Notes under the pieces: model-generated | What the model saw: only the letters and a program-made list of their open reading frames with translations | What the model was told of the DNA's origin: nothing | Database searches by the model: none | Position numbers and translations under genes: made by a program | In this document: positions 8,539-16,544 of the stretch, piece by piece | Layout: each line of letters begins with the position of its first letter | Position numbering within the stretch: position 1 is the stretch's first letter | NCBI GenBank assembly: GCA_947258825.1 | Contig: CAMYJX010000022.1 | Location: 2,221-41,056 of the forward strand | Direction: 5' to 3' | DNA from: an uncultured Pseudomonadales bacterium | GTDB taxonomy: Bacteria; Pseudomonadota; Gammaproteobacteria; Pseudomonadales; Azotimanducaceae | Length of the DNA stretch: 38,836 bases

Positions 8539-9666
8539 ATGAGCGTCATCACCTTCAACCTGCCCGATCTGGGTGAGGGTCTGTCCGAAGCGGAAATCGT
8601 CGAGTGGCATGTCAACGTCGGCGACGACGTGCAGAGCGGCCAGCGACTGCTGTCCGTTGAAACCGACAAGGCCGTCGTGGAGATCCCGTCACCCCGCGCT
8701 GCGCGAGTCGTGGCGCTGCACGGGCGCGCTGGAGACATCGTCCCCGTAGGCGCCGCGCTGGTGGAGTTCGAGGCCGCCCAGTCGGATCAGGGCGCCGTGG
8801 TCGGTCGGCTCGTGGAAACCCCCACGCCAGTTGGCGCGCCAAAGTCCCTGCTGCCTGACGCCGACAGAACGCGGGTACGGGCCACGCCCAAGGCCAGGCA
8901 ACGGGCGCGGGAGCTGGGCGTCGCGCTCGCCGACCTTGCTCCCGCAGGGGAGATCGTTCAGGTCCAGGACGTGGAGCTGGCAGCGACGGAATCTGCCGCC
9001 AGTCCGGCTGAAACGGAGGCCGGCGCCAGGCTCAAAGGCGTGCGCCGGGCCATGGCGCGCCGCATGGCGGACGCCCATGCCCGGGTCGTGCCCGCCTGTG
9101 TCACCGACGAAGCCAACGTATCGAGCTGGGGGGCCCTTATGAAACCCCTGCCACGGCTGGTCCGGGCGCTGGTTCGCGGGTGTCATCGGGAACCTCTCCT
9201 GAACGCCAGATTCGACGATCGCACGCTCACCCTGGTGCCCCAGGAAGACGTCAATCTCGGCATCGCCATGGAAACCGAAGACGGCCTGTTCGTGCCTGTG
9301 CTCCGCGACGCCGCAAGGCTGTGTGATGAGAAATCGGGACCGGACAGGCTCGCCGCGGCGCTCGAAGCGCTGCAGGCCGGCGTCACAGACCGAAGCATTC
9401 CCGGGGAAGATCTGCGCGGCCAGACCATTACACTTTCAAACTTCGGGGCAGTTGCAGGCCTGCACGCGCAGATGGTCGTGGTGCCGCCCCAGGTGGCCAT
9501 TCTCGGCTCCGGCCGTCTGTTCAGCCGGTTGACGCTGAATCAGGGCCTGCCCGGAACGGACCGAATACTGCCCCTTTCCCTGACATTCGATCACCGCACG
9601 ATCACGGGGGTGGAAGCTTGCCGCTTCCTCGCAGCCGTGATCGACGACCTGCAAGCCCCCGCCTGA
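8539..9666 (+). CDS. Dihydrolipoamide acyltransferase E2 (short, single lipoyl domain)
   Basis: E2 core of the 2-oxoacid dehydrogenase complex, 375 residues. Order of domains: lipoyl domain (1-78) with the lipoylated Lys44 in VETDKAVVEIPSP, a short linker, a peripheral-subunit (E3/E1) binding domain at about 112-148 (VRATPKARQRARELGV), then the catalytic domain. The catalytic domain is compact and has TLSNFGAVAG and the active-site segment around His352. The usual HRxxDG reads HRTITG, so the catalytic-loop Asp is Thr356. This may be a subfamily trait rather than a defect, because the rest is well conserved. No E3 (lipoamide dehydrogenase) is encoded nearby, so E3 must come from elsewhere in the genome. 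Confidence 0.9.
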   Translation: MSVITFNLPDLGEGLSEAEIVEWHVNVGDDVQSGQRLLSVETDKAVVEIPSPRAARVVALHGRAGDIVPVGAALVEFEAAQSDQGAVVGRLVETPTPVGAPKSLLPDADRTRVRATPKARQRARELGVALADLAPAGEIVQVQDVELAATESAASPAETEAGARLKGVRRAMARRMADAHARVVPACVTDEANVSSWGALMKPLPRLVRALVRGCHREPLLNARFDDRTLTLVPQEDVNLGIAMETEDGLFVPVLRDAARLCDEKSGPDRLAAALEALQAGVTDRSIPGEDLRGQTITLSNFGAVAGLHAQMVVVPPQVAILGSGRLFSRLTLNQGLPGTDRILPLSLTFDHRTITGVEACRFLAAVIDDLQAPA

Positions 9667-9685
9667 ATACAGGAGCGCTATCAAC

Positions 9686-10792
9686 GTGGAAGAGACATTT
9701 CTGTACGCCGACGACCTGGGCCCGGAGAAAGTCATCGAGATCTATGATCCGTCCGTTTCGCTCAAGGCCATACTGGTGGTGGACAACGTGGCCGCCGGCC
9801 CTTCCATCGGCGGCCTGCGCATGGCCACGGACGTGAGCAAGGAAGAATGTTTCCGTCTGGCGCGCGCCATGACGCTGAAAAACGCTATGGCCGGCCTGCC
9901 TCACGGCGGCGGCAAGTCGGTTCTGTTTGGCGACCCCACCATGCCCGCCGAGGACAAGGAGCGCCTCGTGCGCGCCTTTGCTTACGCGGTTAAGGACGTC
10001 CACGACTACATCACAGGGCCTGACATGGGAACCAACGAGGCGCTGATGGCCTGCGTCAAAGACATGAACGGCCGCGCCGTGGGTCTGCCTCGTGAGATCG
10101 GTGGCATTCCCCTCGACGAGATCGGCGCCACCGGCTTCGGGCTGAGCGTCGCGCTGCAGGTGGCGCAGCGCTACTCAGATCTGTATCTGGACGGCGGCGC
10201 GGTGGTTGTCCAGGGGTTCGGATCCGTCGGCCAGCATGCGGCGCGGTATCTCGCCGAGCAGGGCGCGCGACTGGTGGGCGTCTCCGACAGTCAGGGCGCG
10301 AGGGCGGCAGCGGACGGCTTCGACATCGACGCGCTGATGGCTCACAAGCAGGCCGGCGGCAGCGTTGCCGATTTCAACGCGGGCACGTCTATCGCCCCGG
10401 AAGATCTGATCGCCGTGGAGTGCGACGTCTGGATCCCAGCGGCACGCCCCGATGTGATCACCCAAGCCAACGCGCCCCGGATGCATACCCGGGTGGTGGC
10501 TCAGGGTGCGAACATTCCCGCCTCGGCGGCGGCGGAGAAGATCCTCGCCGAGCGCGGCATTCTGGTGATTCCCGATTTCGTCGCCAACGCCGGCGGCGTG
10601 ATCTGCGCCGCCGTGGAGTATCACCAGGGCAACGAGACGCTGGCCATGGCTACCATCGAGGAAAAGATCCACAGCAACGTTGCCGCGGTGCTGGCCCGAG
10701 TCGCTGACACCGGCGCTCTGCCCAGAACGGTGGCCCTGGAGATCGCCCGGGAGCGCGTTCGTCGGGCTATGGAATTTCGGCATACCCACTGA
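9686..10792 (+). CDS. Glu/Leu/Phe/Val family amino acid dehydrogenase (leucine dehydrogenase-like)
   Basis: NAD(P)-dependent oxidative deaminase of 368 residues. The catalytic domain has GGLRM (42-46), Lys65 (MTLKNAMAGLPHGGGKS), matching the substrate carboxylate lysine of leucine dehydrogenase, and Lys77, matching the catalytic lysine. The Rossmann motif GFGSVG is at 177-182. The short length and the GPDMGTNE block favour the Leu/Val branch over glutamate dehydrogenase. Start is GTG at 9686 with AGGAG upstream. Placed after E1/E2, it would feed the complex: leucine, valine or isoleucine to 2-oxoacid to acyl-CoA. From memory, Pseudomonas aeruginosa has a leucine dehydrogenase gene beside a similar E1/E2 set (PA3415-PA3418). 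Confidence 0.88.
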   Translation: MEETFLYADDLGPEKVIEIYDPSVSLKAILVVDNVAAGPSIGGLRMATDVSKEECFRLARAMTLKNAMAGLPHGGGKSVLFGDPTMPAEDKERLVRAFAYAVKDVHDYITGPDMGTNEALMACVKDMNGRAVGLPREIGGIPLDEIGATGFGLSVALQVAQRYSDLYLDGGAVVVQGFGSVGQHAARYLAEQGARLVGVSDSQGARAAADGFDIDALMAHKQAGGSVADFNAGTSIAPEDLIAVECDVWIPAARPDVITQANAPRMHTRVVAQGANIPASAAAEKILAERGILVIPDFVANAGGVICAAVEYHQGNETLAMATIEEKIHSNVAAVLARVADTGALPRTVALEIARERVRRAMEFRHTH

Positions 10793-10819
10793 GCCGCCTT
10801 CGTCTATTCGCAACAGGTA

Positions 10820-11710
10820 TCAGCCGGTGCGCGCCGCGACGAAGTCGCCGATCTGCTCTACCGCCGCAACGGACTCCGGTGCCCCGGCAATCAGCACGGG
10901 CCAGACGTGAATCAGGTCCTCGCCCTGGAAATAGCTGACCTCCACGCCGGCGTTCCGGGCTTTCTCGGCTGTGCGGACCGCGTCGTCCAGCAGGATTTCC
11001 CGGGTGCCCACCTGAATAAGCAGCGGCGGCAGCCCGTCAAACTCACCGTGCAACGGCGACGCCAGAGGGTGGCGAAGATCCCGGGCCGCATAGGCCACGC
11101 TCATGTTCTGCAGCGCTTCCTGGCTCACCAGCGGGTCGTCCACCGCCCCGGGCGCCGAGGAGGCGCCGGTGCCTTCCAGATCCACCCAGGGCGAAAGCAG
11201 CGCAGCCCCGGCGGGAAGGGCCAGTGCGGCGTCACGCAGTCTAAACAGCGTAGCCAGAGCCAACCCGCCGCCGGCGGAATCGCCGGCGATGACAATCTGG
11301 TTCGCCTGTACGCCGTCATTGAGGAGCCACTGATACGCCATGACCGCGTCGTCTACCGCCGCCGGAAACGGATGCTCCGGCGCAAGGCGATAATTCAGAA
11401 TGCAGACTCTTGCCTGGGCGGCCCGCGCCAGACGCCCACCGTACTCCCGGTAAGCGCGGTTCGAGCCGATCATGTAACCGCCACCGTGCAGATACAGAAG
11501 CACCCGGTCGGCCCTGCTCTGCGGCACGGTGACCCAGTCGGCATTGACGTGCTCGATGGTGATCTCTTGTACCGCCACGTCATCGGCCATGGGGTTCGCA
11601 CCCAGCATGGCTTCGTAGTTGGCGCGCTGCTCGTCGACGGTGGGCGCATCGGTCACGCCGGCGCCTTCCTGCAGTGCCGCCACCAACGCTTCATGTTCCG
11701 GGCTGGGCAT
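10820..11710 (-). CDS. Alpha/beta-hydrolase, HSL (family IV) esterase
   Basis: Carboxylesterase-type hydrolase of the hormone-sensitive-lipase family, 296 residues. The oxyanion HGGG is at 75-78 (LYLHGGGYMIGS), the nucleophile is Ser145 in GDSAGGGLA, the acid is Asp242 or Asp243 (EILLDDAV) and the base is His268 (EDLIHVW). YRLAPEHPFPAAVDD is the characteristic family block. The open frame reaches 11992, but ATG at 11710 with AAGGAGGAG directly upstream is the evident start. It follows the acyl-CoA ligase on the same strand with a 38-base gap, so the pair may release and then activate a carboxylic acid. It probably hydrolyses a short or hydrophobic ester. Confidence 0.9.
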   Translation of the reverse strand: MPSPEHEALVAALQEGAGVTDAPTVDEQRANYEAMLGANPMADDVAVQEITIEHVNADWVTVPQSRADRVLLYLHGGGYMIGSNRAYREYGGRLARAAQARVCILNYRLAPEHPFPAAVDDAVMAYQWLLNDGVQANQIVIAGDSAGGGLALATLFRLRDAALALPAGAALLSPWVDLEGTGASSAPGAVDDPLVSQEALQNMSVAYAARDLRHPLASPLHGEFDGLPPLLIQVGTREILLDDAVRTAEKARNAGVEVSYFQGEDLIHVWPVLIAGAPESVAAVEQIGDFVAARTG

Positions 11711-11748
11711 GTCTCCTCCTTCTGTTCGAATCCCGCTGGCCGCAAAGA

Positions 11749-13275
11749 CTAACCCAGCCGGGCGGGATCCGCATATTCCTGGCGCAGCTGACGCTTCAAC
11801 ACCTTGCCGGACATGCCCCGGGGCAGCGGCTCGTCGCGAATGATCAGGTAGCGGGGCTGCTTGTAGTCGGCCAGCTGCTCGCGGCAGCGGGCCAGCAACT
11901 GCGCGCTGTCCAGTTCGACGCCCGGCAGAGGACCCACCAGCGCCAGCGGCGTCTCGCCCCATTTCGGGTCCGCCACGCCGATCACCGCGCATTCGGCGAC
12001 GCCGGGAAAGCCGGCAATAACCGCCTCGATCTCGGCGGGATACACGTTGAGCCCGCCGGAGATGAGCATGTCTTTGGCCCGGTCGACGATGTAGACGAAG
12101 CCTTCAGCGTCGATACGGGCCAGGTCCCCGGTGCGCAGCCAGCCGTCCAGGATGGTCCGTTCGGTGGCCGCCGGATCGTTCCAGTATCCCAGCATCACCT
12201 CCGGACCGCGGATCAGCAGCTCGCCTACCGCATCCACGGCGACGTCCTGCAGATCATCGTCCACGGTGCGCACCCGCGTGTGCATGAGCGGCCGGCCGCA
12301 GGAACCGATCTTGCGCGCCGAATCTTCGGCGCGCAGCCAGGTGTTCTTACCGGATCCTTCGGTCAGGCCGTAACCCTGGCTCATGGGCAGCCCCGCCGCC
12401 TGCAGGCGCGCCAGCAGGGGCTCGGGAACGGCGGCCCCACCGGACCCGATGACCCGCAGCGAGGAGAGATCGTAATCTCCGAACGACGGGTGATTAAGCA
12501 GCGTCTCCCAGATCACGGGCACCGCGTTGAAATGGGTGATGCGCTGGTCCTGGATCGTCGTGAGGGCGCGTTCGGCTTCCACAGCGGCATCCAGCACCAG
12601 GGTCGCACCACCGACGTAGGCGGGCGCCCACATGGAGACCAGACCGCCGGTGAAGCTCAGCGGGAACGGCAGATAGCTGCGGCAGCTGCCGTTGATACGA
12701 TCGGCCAGAATGCTGTGATGGGCCATCGCCAGCACGTTGCCGTGGCTCAGCATGGCGCCTTTGGGGGTTCCCGTGGTGCCGCTTGTGTAGCAGATGTAAG
12801 CCACATGGTCCGCGGTAACCTCAGCCTCAGGATCAACCGGATCGGCACCGCGCAGGTCGTCGAACGGCGTGCCAAAGCCTGCGTTGTCCCCCAAGCCGAA
12901 ACGCTCTGCCGGGATCTGGGCGTGATCCAGGGCAGCAGCCGCGGTCGCGGCCAGATCCGGGTCCGCAACCACCGCGCGGCAGCCGGCGTGCTCGATGATG
13001 TAGCCGAGCTCAGCCGGGGTCAGGCGAACGTTGAGCGGGACCAGTATGGAGCCCAGCTTGTAGCCGGCAATGGCCAGCTCCAGATACTCGTGGCGATTGC
13101 CGGAGAGTATCCCCACCCGATCGCCATGACCGATCCCCCGGGCCGACAGCCCGTTGGCCAGACGGTTGGTGGCGGCATCCAGCTCGGACCAGGACAGGCT
13201 GATCCCGCCGGTACGCTGTGCTTCACCTTCGGGATTCCAGCCCGCCCAGAACCGAACCACATTGCCGAGATTCAT
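11749..13275 (-). CDS. Acyl-CoA ligase (AMP-forming, FadD-like)
   Basis: Second ANL-superfamily acid:CoA ligase in the window, 508 residues. The AMP-binding motif YTSGTTGTPKGAMLSHGN is at 163-180, followed by GYGLTEGSGKN, the adenylate-binding RTGDLARID, and DRAKDMLISGGLNVYPAE. The C-terminal catalytic Lys region is GMSGKVLKRQLR. The residue after YGLTE is not the usual T/S-x-x pattern of fatty acid ligases, so the substrate may be aromatic or cyclic. GGAGGAGGGG precedes the ATG. It is divergent from the LLM oxidoreductase across an intergenic region with three 11-bp repeats. Confidence 0.9.
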   Translation of the reverse strand: MNLGNVVRFWAGWNPEGEAQRTGGISLSWSELDAATNRLANGLSARGIGHGDRVGILSGNRHEYLELAIAGYKLGSILVPLNVRLTPAELGYIIEHAGCRAVVADPDLAATAAAALDHAQIPAERFGLGDNAGFGTPFDDLRGADPVDPEAEVTADHVAYICYTSGTTGTPKGAMLSHGNVLAMAHHSILADRINGSCRSYLPFPLSFTGGLVSMWAPAYVGGATLVLDAAVEAERALTTIQDQRITHFNAVPVIWETLLNHPSFGDYDLSSLRVIGSGGAAVPEPLLARLQAAGLPMSQGYGLTEGSGKNTWLRAEDSARKIGSCGRPLMHTRVRTVDDDLQDVAVDAVGELLIRGPEVMLGYWNDPAATERTILDGWLRTGDLARIDAEGFVYIVDRAKDMLISGGLNVYPAEIEAVIAGFPGVAECAVIGVADPKWGETPLALVGPLPGVELDSAQLLARCREQLADYKQPRYLIIRDEPLPRGMSGKVLKRQLRQEYADPARLG

Positions 13276-13290
13276 GGCTTGCCCCTCCTC

Positions 13291-13323
13291 CGAACCGCGT
13301 CCGAACTTCGTACGAACTTCGTC
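13291..13323. repeat. Three tandem 11-bp repeats upstream of the acyl-CoA ligase
   Basis: The units read cgaaccgcgtc, cgaacttcgta and cgaacttcgtc. The last two differ only in the final base. The array begins right after the ligase ribosome binding site region, in the 151-base divergent intergenic space with the LLM gene. Each of the two good copies contains CGAAnTTCG, so the array could be a regulator binding site or simply a slippage product. Confidence 0.75.
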
Positions 13324-13426
13324 GGCCGCTTGGCCGTTTCCATTTGAATACTACCCCATCATTCGTGTAGAAGATCAGGTGGCAGGTGACAGTCCAATCA
13401 CAGAAAAAAGATACGGGGAGAGGGAC

Positions 13427-14284
13427 ATGAAGATAGGCGCGGTTTTCCCGCATCTGGAGATCGGCAGCGACCCCACGGTGCTCCGCGACTGGGCGCAGAC
13501 GGCAGAGGGTCTCGGCTACAGCCACATTCTGGCCTACGACCACGTGCTGGGCGCCGAGCACGCTGACAGGGAACCAGAACTCTGGGGGCCCTACACAGAA
13601 CAGGACGACTTTCACGAGCCGTTCGTATTGTTCGGCTACTTTGCCGCGTGCACCAGCAATGTGGAGCTGGTGACCGGCGTCATCATCCTGCCCCAGCGGC
13701 AGACGGCGCTCGTGGCCAAGCAGGCGGCGGAGATCGACATCCTATCCGGCGGCCGTCTGCGGCTGGGTGTGGGCACCGGATGGAACTACGTGGAGTACGA
13801 CAGCCTCAACGAAGACTACCGAACCCGGGGCAGGCGTCAGGAAGAGCAGATCGACCTGCTGCGCAGGCTCTGGGCCGAGTCGGTCATCGATTACACCGGT
13901 AAATGGCATCGGGTAGAACGCGCGGGCCTGAAGCCGCTGCCGGAGCGGCAGATTCCCATCTGGCTGGGCGGGTTTACCGAGGCCGCCTACCGACGCGCCG
14001 CACGCCTTGGCGACGGCTTCATCTTCGGCGGCGCCCAGAAGGACGGTCTGGCCGGGCTGGAGCAGATCCGGGGCTACCTTGCAGAGGCCGACCGCGATGC
14101 CGATGGTTTCGGGATCGAGGCCATGGTCAACTATCAGGCCGGGCCGGAAAACTGGCGAGCCCAGGTGGAGGAATGGGAAAAGGCCGGCGCCGACTACATC
14201 TCCATGCGGGGCATGGGCGCCGGGCTGGAGACGCCCCAGGACCACATTGACGCCCTGCGCACCTACTGGGAGGCGGTCCGCTGA
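13427..14284 (+). CDS. LLM class oxidoreductase (luciferase-like, F420/FMN-dependent type)
   Basis: Bacterial-luciferase-like TIM-barrel oxidoreductase, 285 residues. MKIGAVFPHLEIG, the AEGLGYSHILAYDHV block, VILPQRQTALVAKQAAEID, LSGGRLRLGVGTGWN and IWLGGFTEAAYRRAARLGDG are family hallmarks. Such proteins use F420 or FMN to reduce or mono-oxygenate a substrate; sequence alone does not tell which cofactor is used. The start is ATG at 13427 with GGGGAGAGGG upstream; upstream in-frame codons from 13154 run through intergenic sequence and are not family-like. It is followed by the AMACR-like gene with a 70-base gap. Confidence 0.88.
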   Translation: MKIGAVFPHLEIGSDPTVLRDWAQTAEGLGYSHILAYDHVLGAEHADREPELWGPYTEQDDFHEPFVLFGYFAACTSNVELVTGVIILPQRQTALVAKQAAEIDILSGGRLRLGVGTGWNYVEYDSLNEDYRTRGRRQEEQIDLLRRLWAESVIDYTGKWHRVERAGLKPLPERQIPIWLGGFTEAAYRRAARLGDGFIFGGAQKDGLAGLEQIRGYLAEADRDADGFGIEAMVNYQAGPENWRAQVEEWEKAGADYISMRGMGAGLETPQDHIDALRTYWEAVR

Positions 14285-14354
14285 CCCGACAGACGGCACG
14301 GCCGCCGTGCCGACCACGTAACACAACAACATCCACCACGGGGAGACGAAAACA

Positions 14355-15491
14355 ATGGGACCACTGACAGGTCTGAAGGTCATCGAGCTGCAGGGCATCG
14401 GGCCCGGCCCCTACTGCGGCATGATGCTCGCCGACATGGGCGCGGAGATCACGCGCATCGATCGCAGCAGCAACGTCGGCGCTGACGCCGGCGGGCGGGT
14501 AGACATCCTGGCGCGGGGCCGTCGCAGCGTCGCCGTGGACCTGAAAAACCCCGAAGGCGTCGAGACCGTGCTGAAGCTCATCGCCCAGGCGGACGTGCTG
14601 ATCGAAGGCTTCCGGCCCGGCGTTACCGAACGGCTCGGGCTGGGCCCGGAGATCTGCCACGCCCGCAATCCACGTCTCATCTACGGCCGCATGACGGGCT
14701 GGGGCCAGACCGGGACCATGGCCCAGGCAGCCGGCCACGACATCAACTACATCGCCCTGTCCGGCGCGCTGCACGCCATCGGCGAGGCAAGCGGCAAGCC
14801 CGTGCCCCCGCTGAACCTGGTAGGAGACTTCGGCGGCGGCGGCATGTTCCTGGCATTCGGCATCCTCGCCGCGCTCTACGAGCGCGAGCGTTCCGGCAAG
14901 GGCCAGGTGGTGGATGCGGCCATGACCGACGGCTCGGCGGTTCTGATGAACGCCATCTTCGGCATCATGAATTCCGGCCAGTGGCAGGAACGGGGAACCA
15001 ACCTGCTGGACTCCGGGGCCCACTTCTACAACACCTATGAAACCCGGGACGGCAAGTTCATCTCCGTCGGCTCCATCGAGCCGCAGTTCTACGCGTTGCT
15101 GCTGGAGAAATCCGGCCTGGGTGAGAAGCCGGATCTGCCCCGGCAAATGGCCCGGGGTCAGTGGCCGGCGCTGAAGCAGACGCTGGGGGAGATCTTCCGG
15201 GCGAAAACCCGGGACGAGTGGGACGAGATCATGCTGGGCACCGACATCTGCTACGCGCCGGTGCTGGATTTCCACGAGGCCGCTCAGCACCCCCACAACA
15301 AGGCTCGCGACACATTTGTGGAGGTGGACGGCGTGGTCCAGGCCGCACCGGCACCGAGGTTCGATCGCACGCCGCCGCAAGTGCCGGGCGCCGCTGCGAA
15401 ACCCGGTGAGCACACCGACGAGATTCTCAAGGATGCGGGGATGAGCGCGGCGGAGATCGCCGCGCTACGCCAATCAGGCGCCATTGCTTGA
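14355..15491 (+). CDS. CaiB/BaiF family, alpha-methylacyl-CoA racemase (AMACR)-like
   Basis: Family III CoA-transferase fold, 378 residues, closest by motif to alpha-methylacyl-CoA racemases. His128 ([15 protein letters not shown]) and Asp158 (LVGDFGGGG) match the catalytic His126/Asp156 pair of the Mycobacterium tuberculosis racemase. These enzymes invert 2-methyl branched acyl-CoAs, as needed in degradation of sterol and isoprenoid side chains. The ribosome site GGGGAG is well placed. It sits between an LLM oxidoreductase and a convergent block with acyl-CoA dehydrogenases and an Ltp2-like enzyme, a context that fits side-chain beta-oxidation. Confidence 0.9.
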   Translation: MGPLTGLKVIELQGIGPGPYCGMMLADMGAEITRIDRSSNVGADAGGRVDILARGRRSVAVDLKNPEGVETVLKLIAQADVLIEGFRPGVTERLGLGPEICHARNPRLIYGRMTGWGQTGTMAQAAGHDINYIALSGALHAIGEASGKPVPPLNLVGDFGGGGMFLAFGILAALYERERSGKGQVVDAAMTDGSAVLMNAIFGIMNSGQWQERGTNLLDSGAHFYNTYETRDGKFISVGSIEPQFYALLLEKSGLGEKPDLPRQMARGQWPALKQTLGEIFRAKTRDEWDEIMLGTDICYAPVLDFHEAAQHPHNKARDTFVEVDGVVQAAPAPRFDRTPPQVPGAAAKPGEHTDEILKDAGMSAAEIAALRQSGAIA

Positions 15492-15503
15492 TTTTTTGGG
15501 GGC

Positions 15504-15520
15504 CTGATCTTTTTCAGATC
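15504..15520. terminator. Small hairpin between convergent genes, possible terminator
   Basis: GATCT/AGATC forms a 5-bp stem with a T-rich loop in the 34 bases between the AMACR-like and SDR stop codons. T6 precedes it on the plus strand, and the minus strand has A-rich sequence, so it is not a classical intrinsic terminator. This is a weak call. Confidence 0.25.
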
Positions 15521-15525
15521 TCGAA

Positions 15526-16362
15526 TCAGATCCCCTTCTTGCCGGCCTCACGGAACATGGGCTGATACTCGTCGAACGCGGGCGGCCCAGCGGTAGCGCC
15601 AGTGGTGAAGCCTGCATCCGTGGTCAGCGTGTGGCCGGTGGTGTAGCCGGATTCGTCGCTGCCCAGCCATAGCGCCGCATTGGCCACGTCCTCGGCCATA
15701 CCAGGCCGGTTGATGAGCGGTGAAGCTTCGGCCAGCACCTGCTTGGTTTTCTCGATGGCCGTGTGGTCGCCGGTGCTCACGTTGGCAACCATGGCCGTGG
15801 CCATGCCCGCCGGCGCGATGGCATTGACCCGAATGCCGAACCGGCACAGTTCGGCACCGATGTTCTTTGTCATGCCCACGACGGCATGCTTGGCCGCGCA
15901 GTACGCGTGAGGCCCCAGACCGCCCATGATCCCGGCTGTGCTGGACATGCTGATGATGGAGCCCGACTTCTGTGGCTTCATCACCCGGGCAGCGTGCTTC
16001 ATGCCGTAAAAGACGCCATTGAGCAGGATATCCAGGGTCGCTATCCACTCGTTCGCCGGGGTGGTGTCGATGGGTCCGACGGCGCCGACGATGCCCGCAT
16101 TGTTGAACATGATGTCCAGCCTGCCGAAGTGGCTGACCGCCAGATCCACCATGGCGGCGATGTCTTCCTCCTTGGTGACGTTGCAGTTGATGAAAACCGC
16201 CGCGTCTCCCAGCTCATCGGCCAGGGCGGTGCCCGCTTCCTCCTGGATGTCTCCCAGCACGACCTTGCAGCCCTCAGCGACGAAGCGCCGCGCCGACGCC
16301 GCGCCAAACCCGCTGGAGGCGCCCGTGATGGCCGCCACTTTGCCTTCCAATCTCCCAGTCAT
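15526..16362 (-). CDS. Short-chain dehydrogenase/reductase (SDR)
   Basis: Classical SDR of 278 residues, an NAD(P)-dependent alcohol/ketone oxidoreductase. The cofactor motif TGASSGFG is at 13-20, NNAG at 87-90, catalytic Ser near 140 (SMSSTAG), and Tyr154/Lys158 (YCAAK). The acidic residue after the second strand (GDIQ) favours NAD. ATG at 16362 with AAGGGGAGA upstream is the start, rather than the longer frame to 16395. It lies downstream of the thiolase-like gene on the same strand but with a 182-base gap containing a hairpin and an AT-rich palindrome, so it may have its own promoter. Likely role: 3-hydroxyacyl-CoA or hydroxysteroid oxidation. Confidence 0.9.
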   Translation of the reverse strand: MTGRLEGKVAAITGASSGFGAASARRFVAEGCKVVLGDIQEEAGTALADELGDAAVFINCNVTKEEDIAAMVDLAVSHFGRLDIMFNNAGIVGAVGPIDTTPANEWIATLDILLNGVFYGMKHAARVMKPQKSGSIISMSSTAGIMGGLGPHAYCAAKHAVVGMTKNIGAELCRFGIRVNAIAPAGMATAMVANVSTGDHTAIEKTKQVLAEASPLINRPGMAEDVANAALWLGSDESGYTTGHTLTTDAGFTTGATAGPPAFDEYQPMFREAGKKGI

Positions 16363-16396
16363 TGTCGTCTCCCCTTCCCGTTCGGCTGTGATCAAA

Positions 16397-16408
16397 AAAT
16401 AATTATTT
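16397..16408. repeat. AT-rich 12-bp perfect palindrome upstream of the SDR gene
   Basis: AAATAATTATTT lies 35-46 bases upstream of the SDR start codon, in the most AT-rich stretch of this part of the window. It could be an operator or part of an AT-rich promoter element. No function is shown by the sequence itself. Confidence 0.5.
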
Positions 16409-16422
16409 AAAACAATAGATTA

Positions 16423-16442
16423 CGAAGAACTTCGCATATAAT
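16423..16442 (+). promoter_or_regulatory. Inverted repeat followed by a perfect -10 hexamer
   Basis: CGAAG-AA-CTTCG (16423-16434) is a perfect inverted repeat. It is followed by TATAAT at 16437-16442 on the plus strand. No convincing -35 lies 17 bases upstream, so the promoter would be weak or activator-dependent. No plus-strand gene follows; a transcript would run toward the hairpin at 16505 and antisense into the thiolase-like gene. The repeat could equally be an operator for the minus-strand SDR gene. Confidence 0.35.
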
Positions 16443-16504
16443 ACATGAGCAATCTGACACCCCGCTGCTGGACCAAGGAAAGCACCAGCGGTAGGAATCT
16501 GCCA

Positions 16505-16527
16505 CGACCGGCAGTTAATGCCGGTCG
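16505..16527 (-). terminator. 9-bp hairpin downstream of the thiolase-like gene
   Basis: CGACCGGCA / TGCCGGTCG forms a perfect 9-bp stem with a 5-base loop (GTTAA). It starts 17 bases after the thiolase-like stop codon on the minus strand. There is no T-run on either side, so it may protect the mRNA end or cause Rho-assisted termination. Confidence 0.5.
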
Positions 16528-16544
16528 AGGCGCAATTGACGATC

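Noticed and set aside
11674..13347. 557-codon plus-strand open frame opposite the acyl-CoA ligase
   Set aside because: It is antisense to a complete ligase gene and lacks family motifs.
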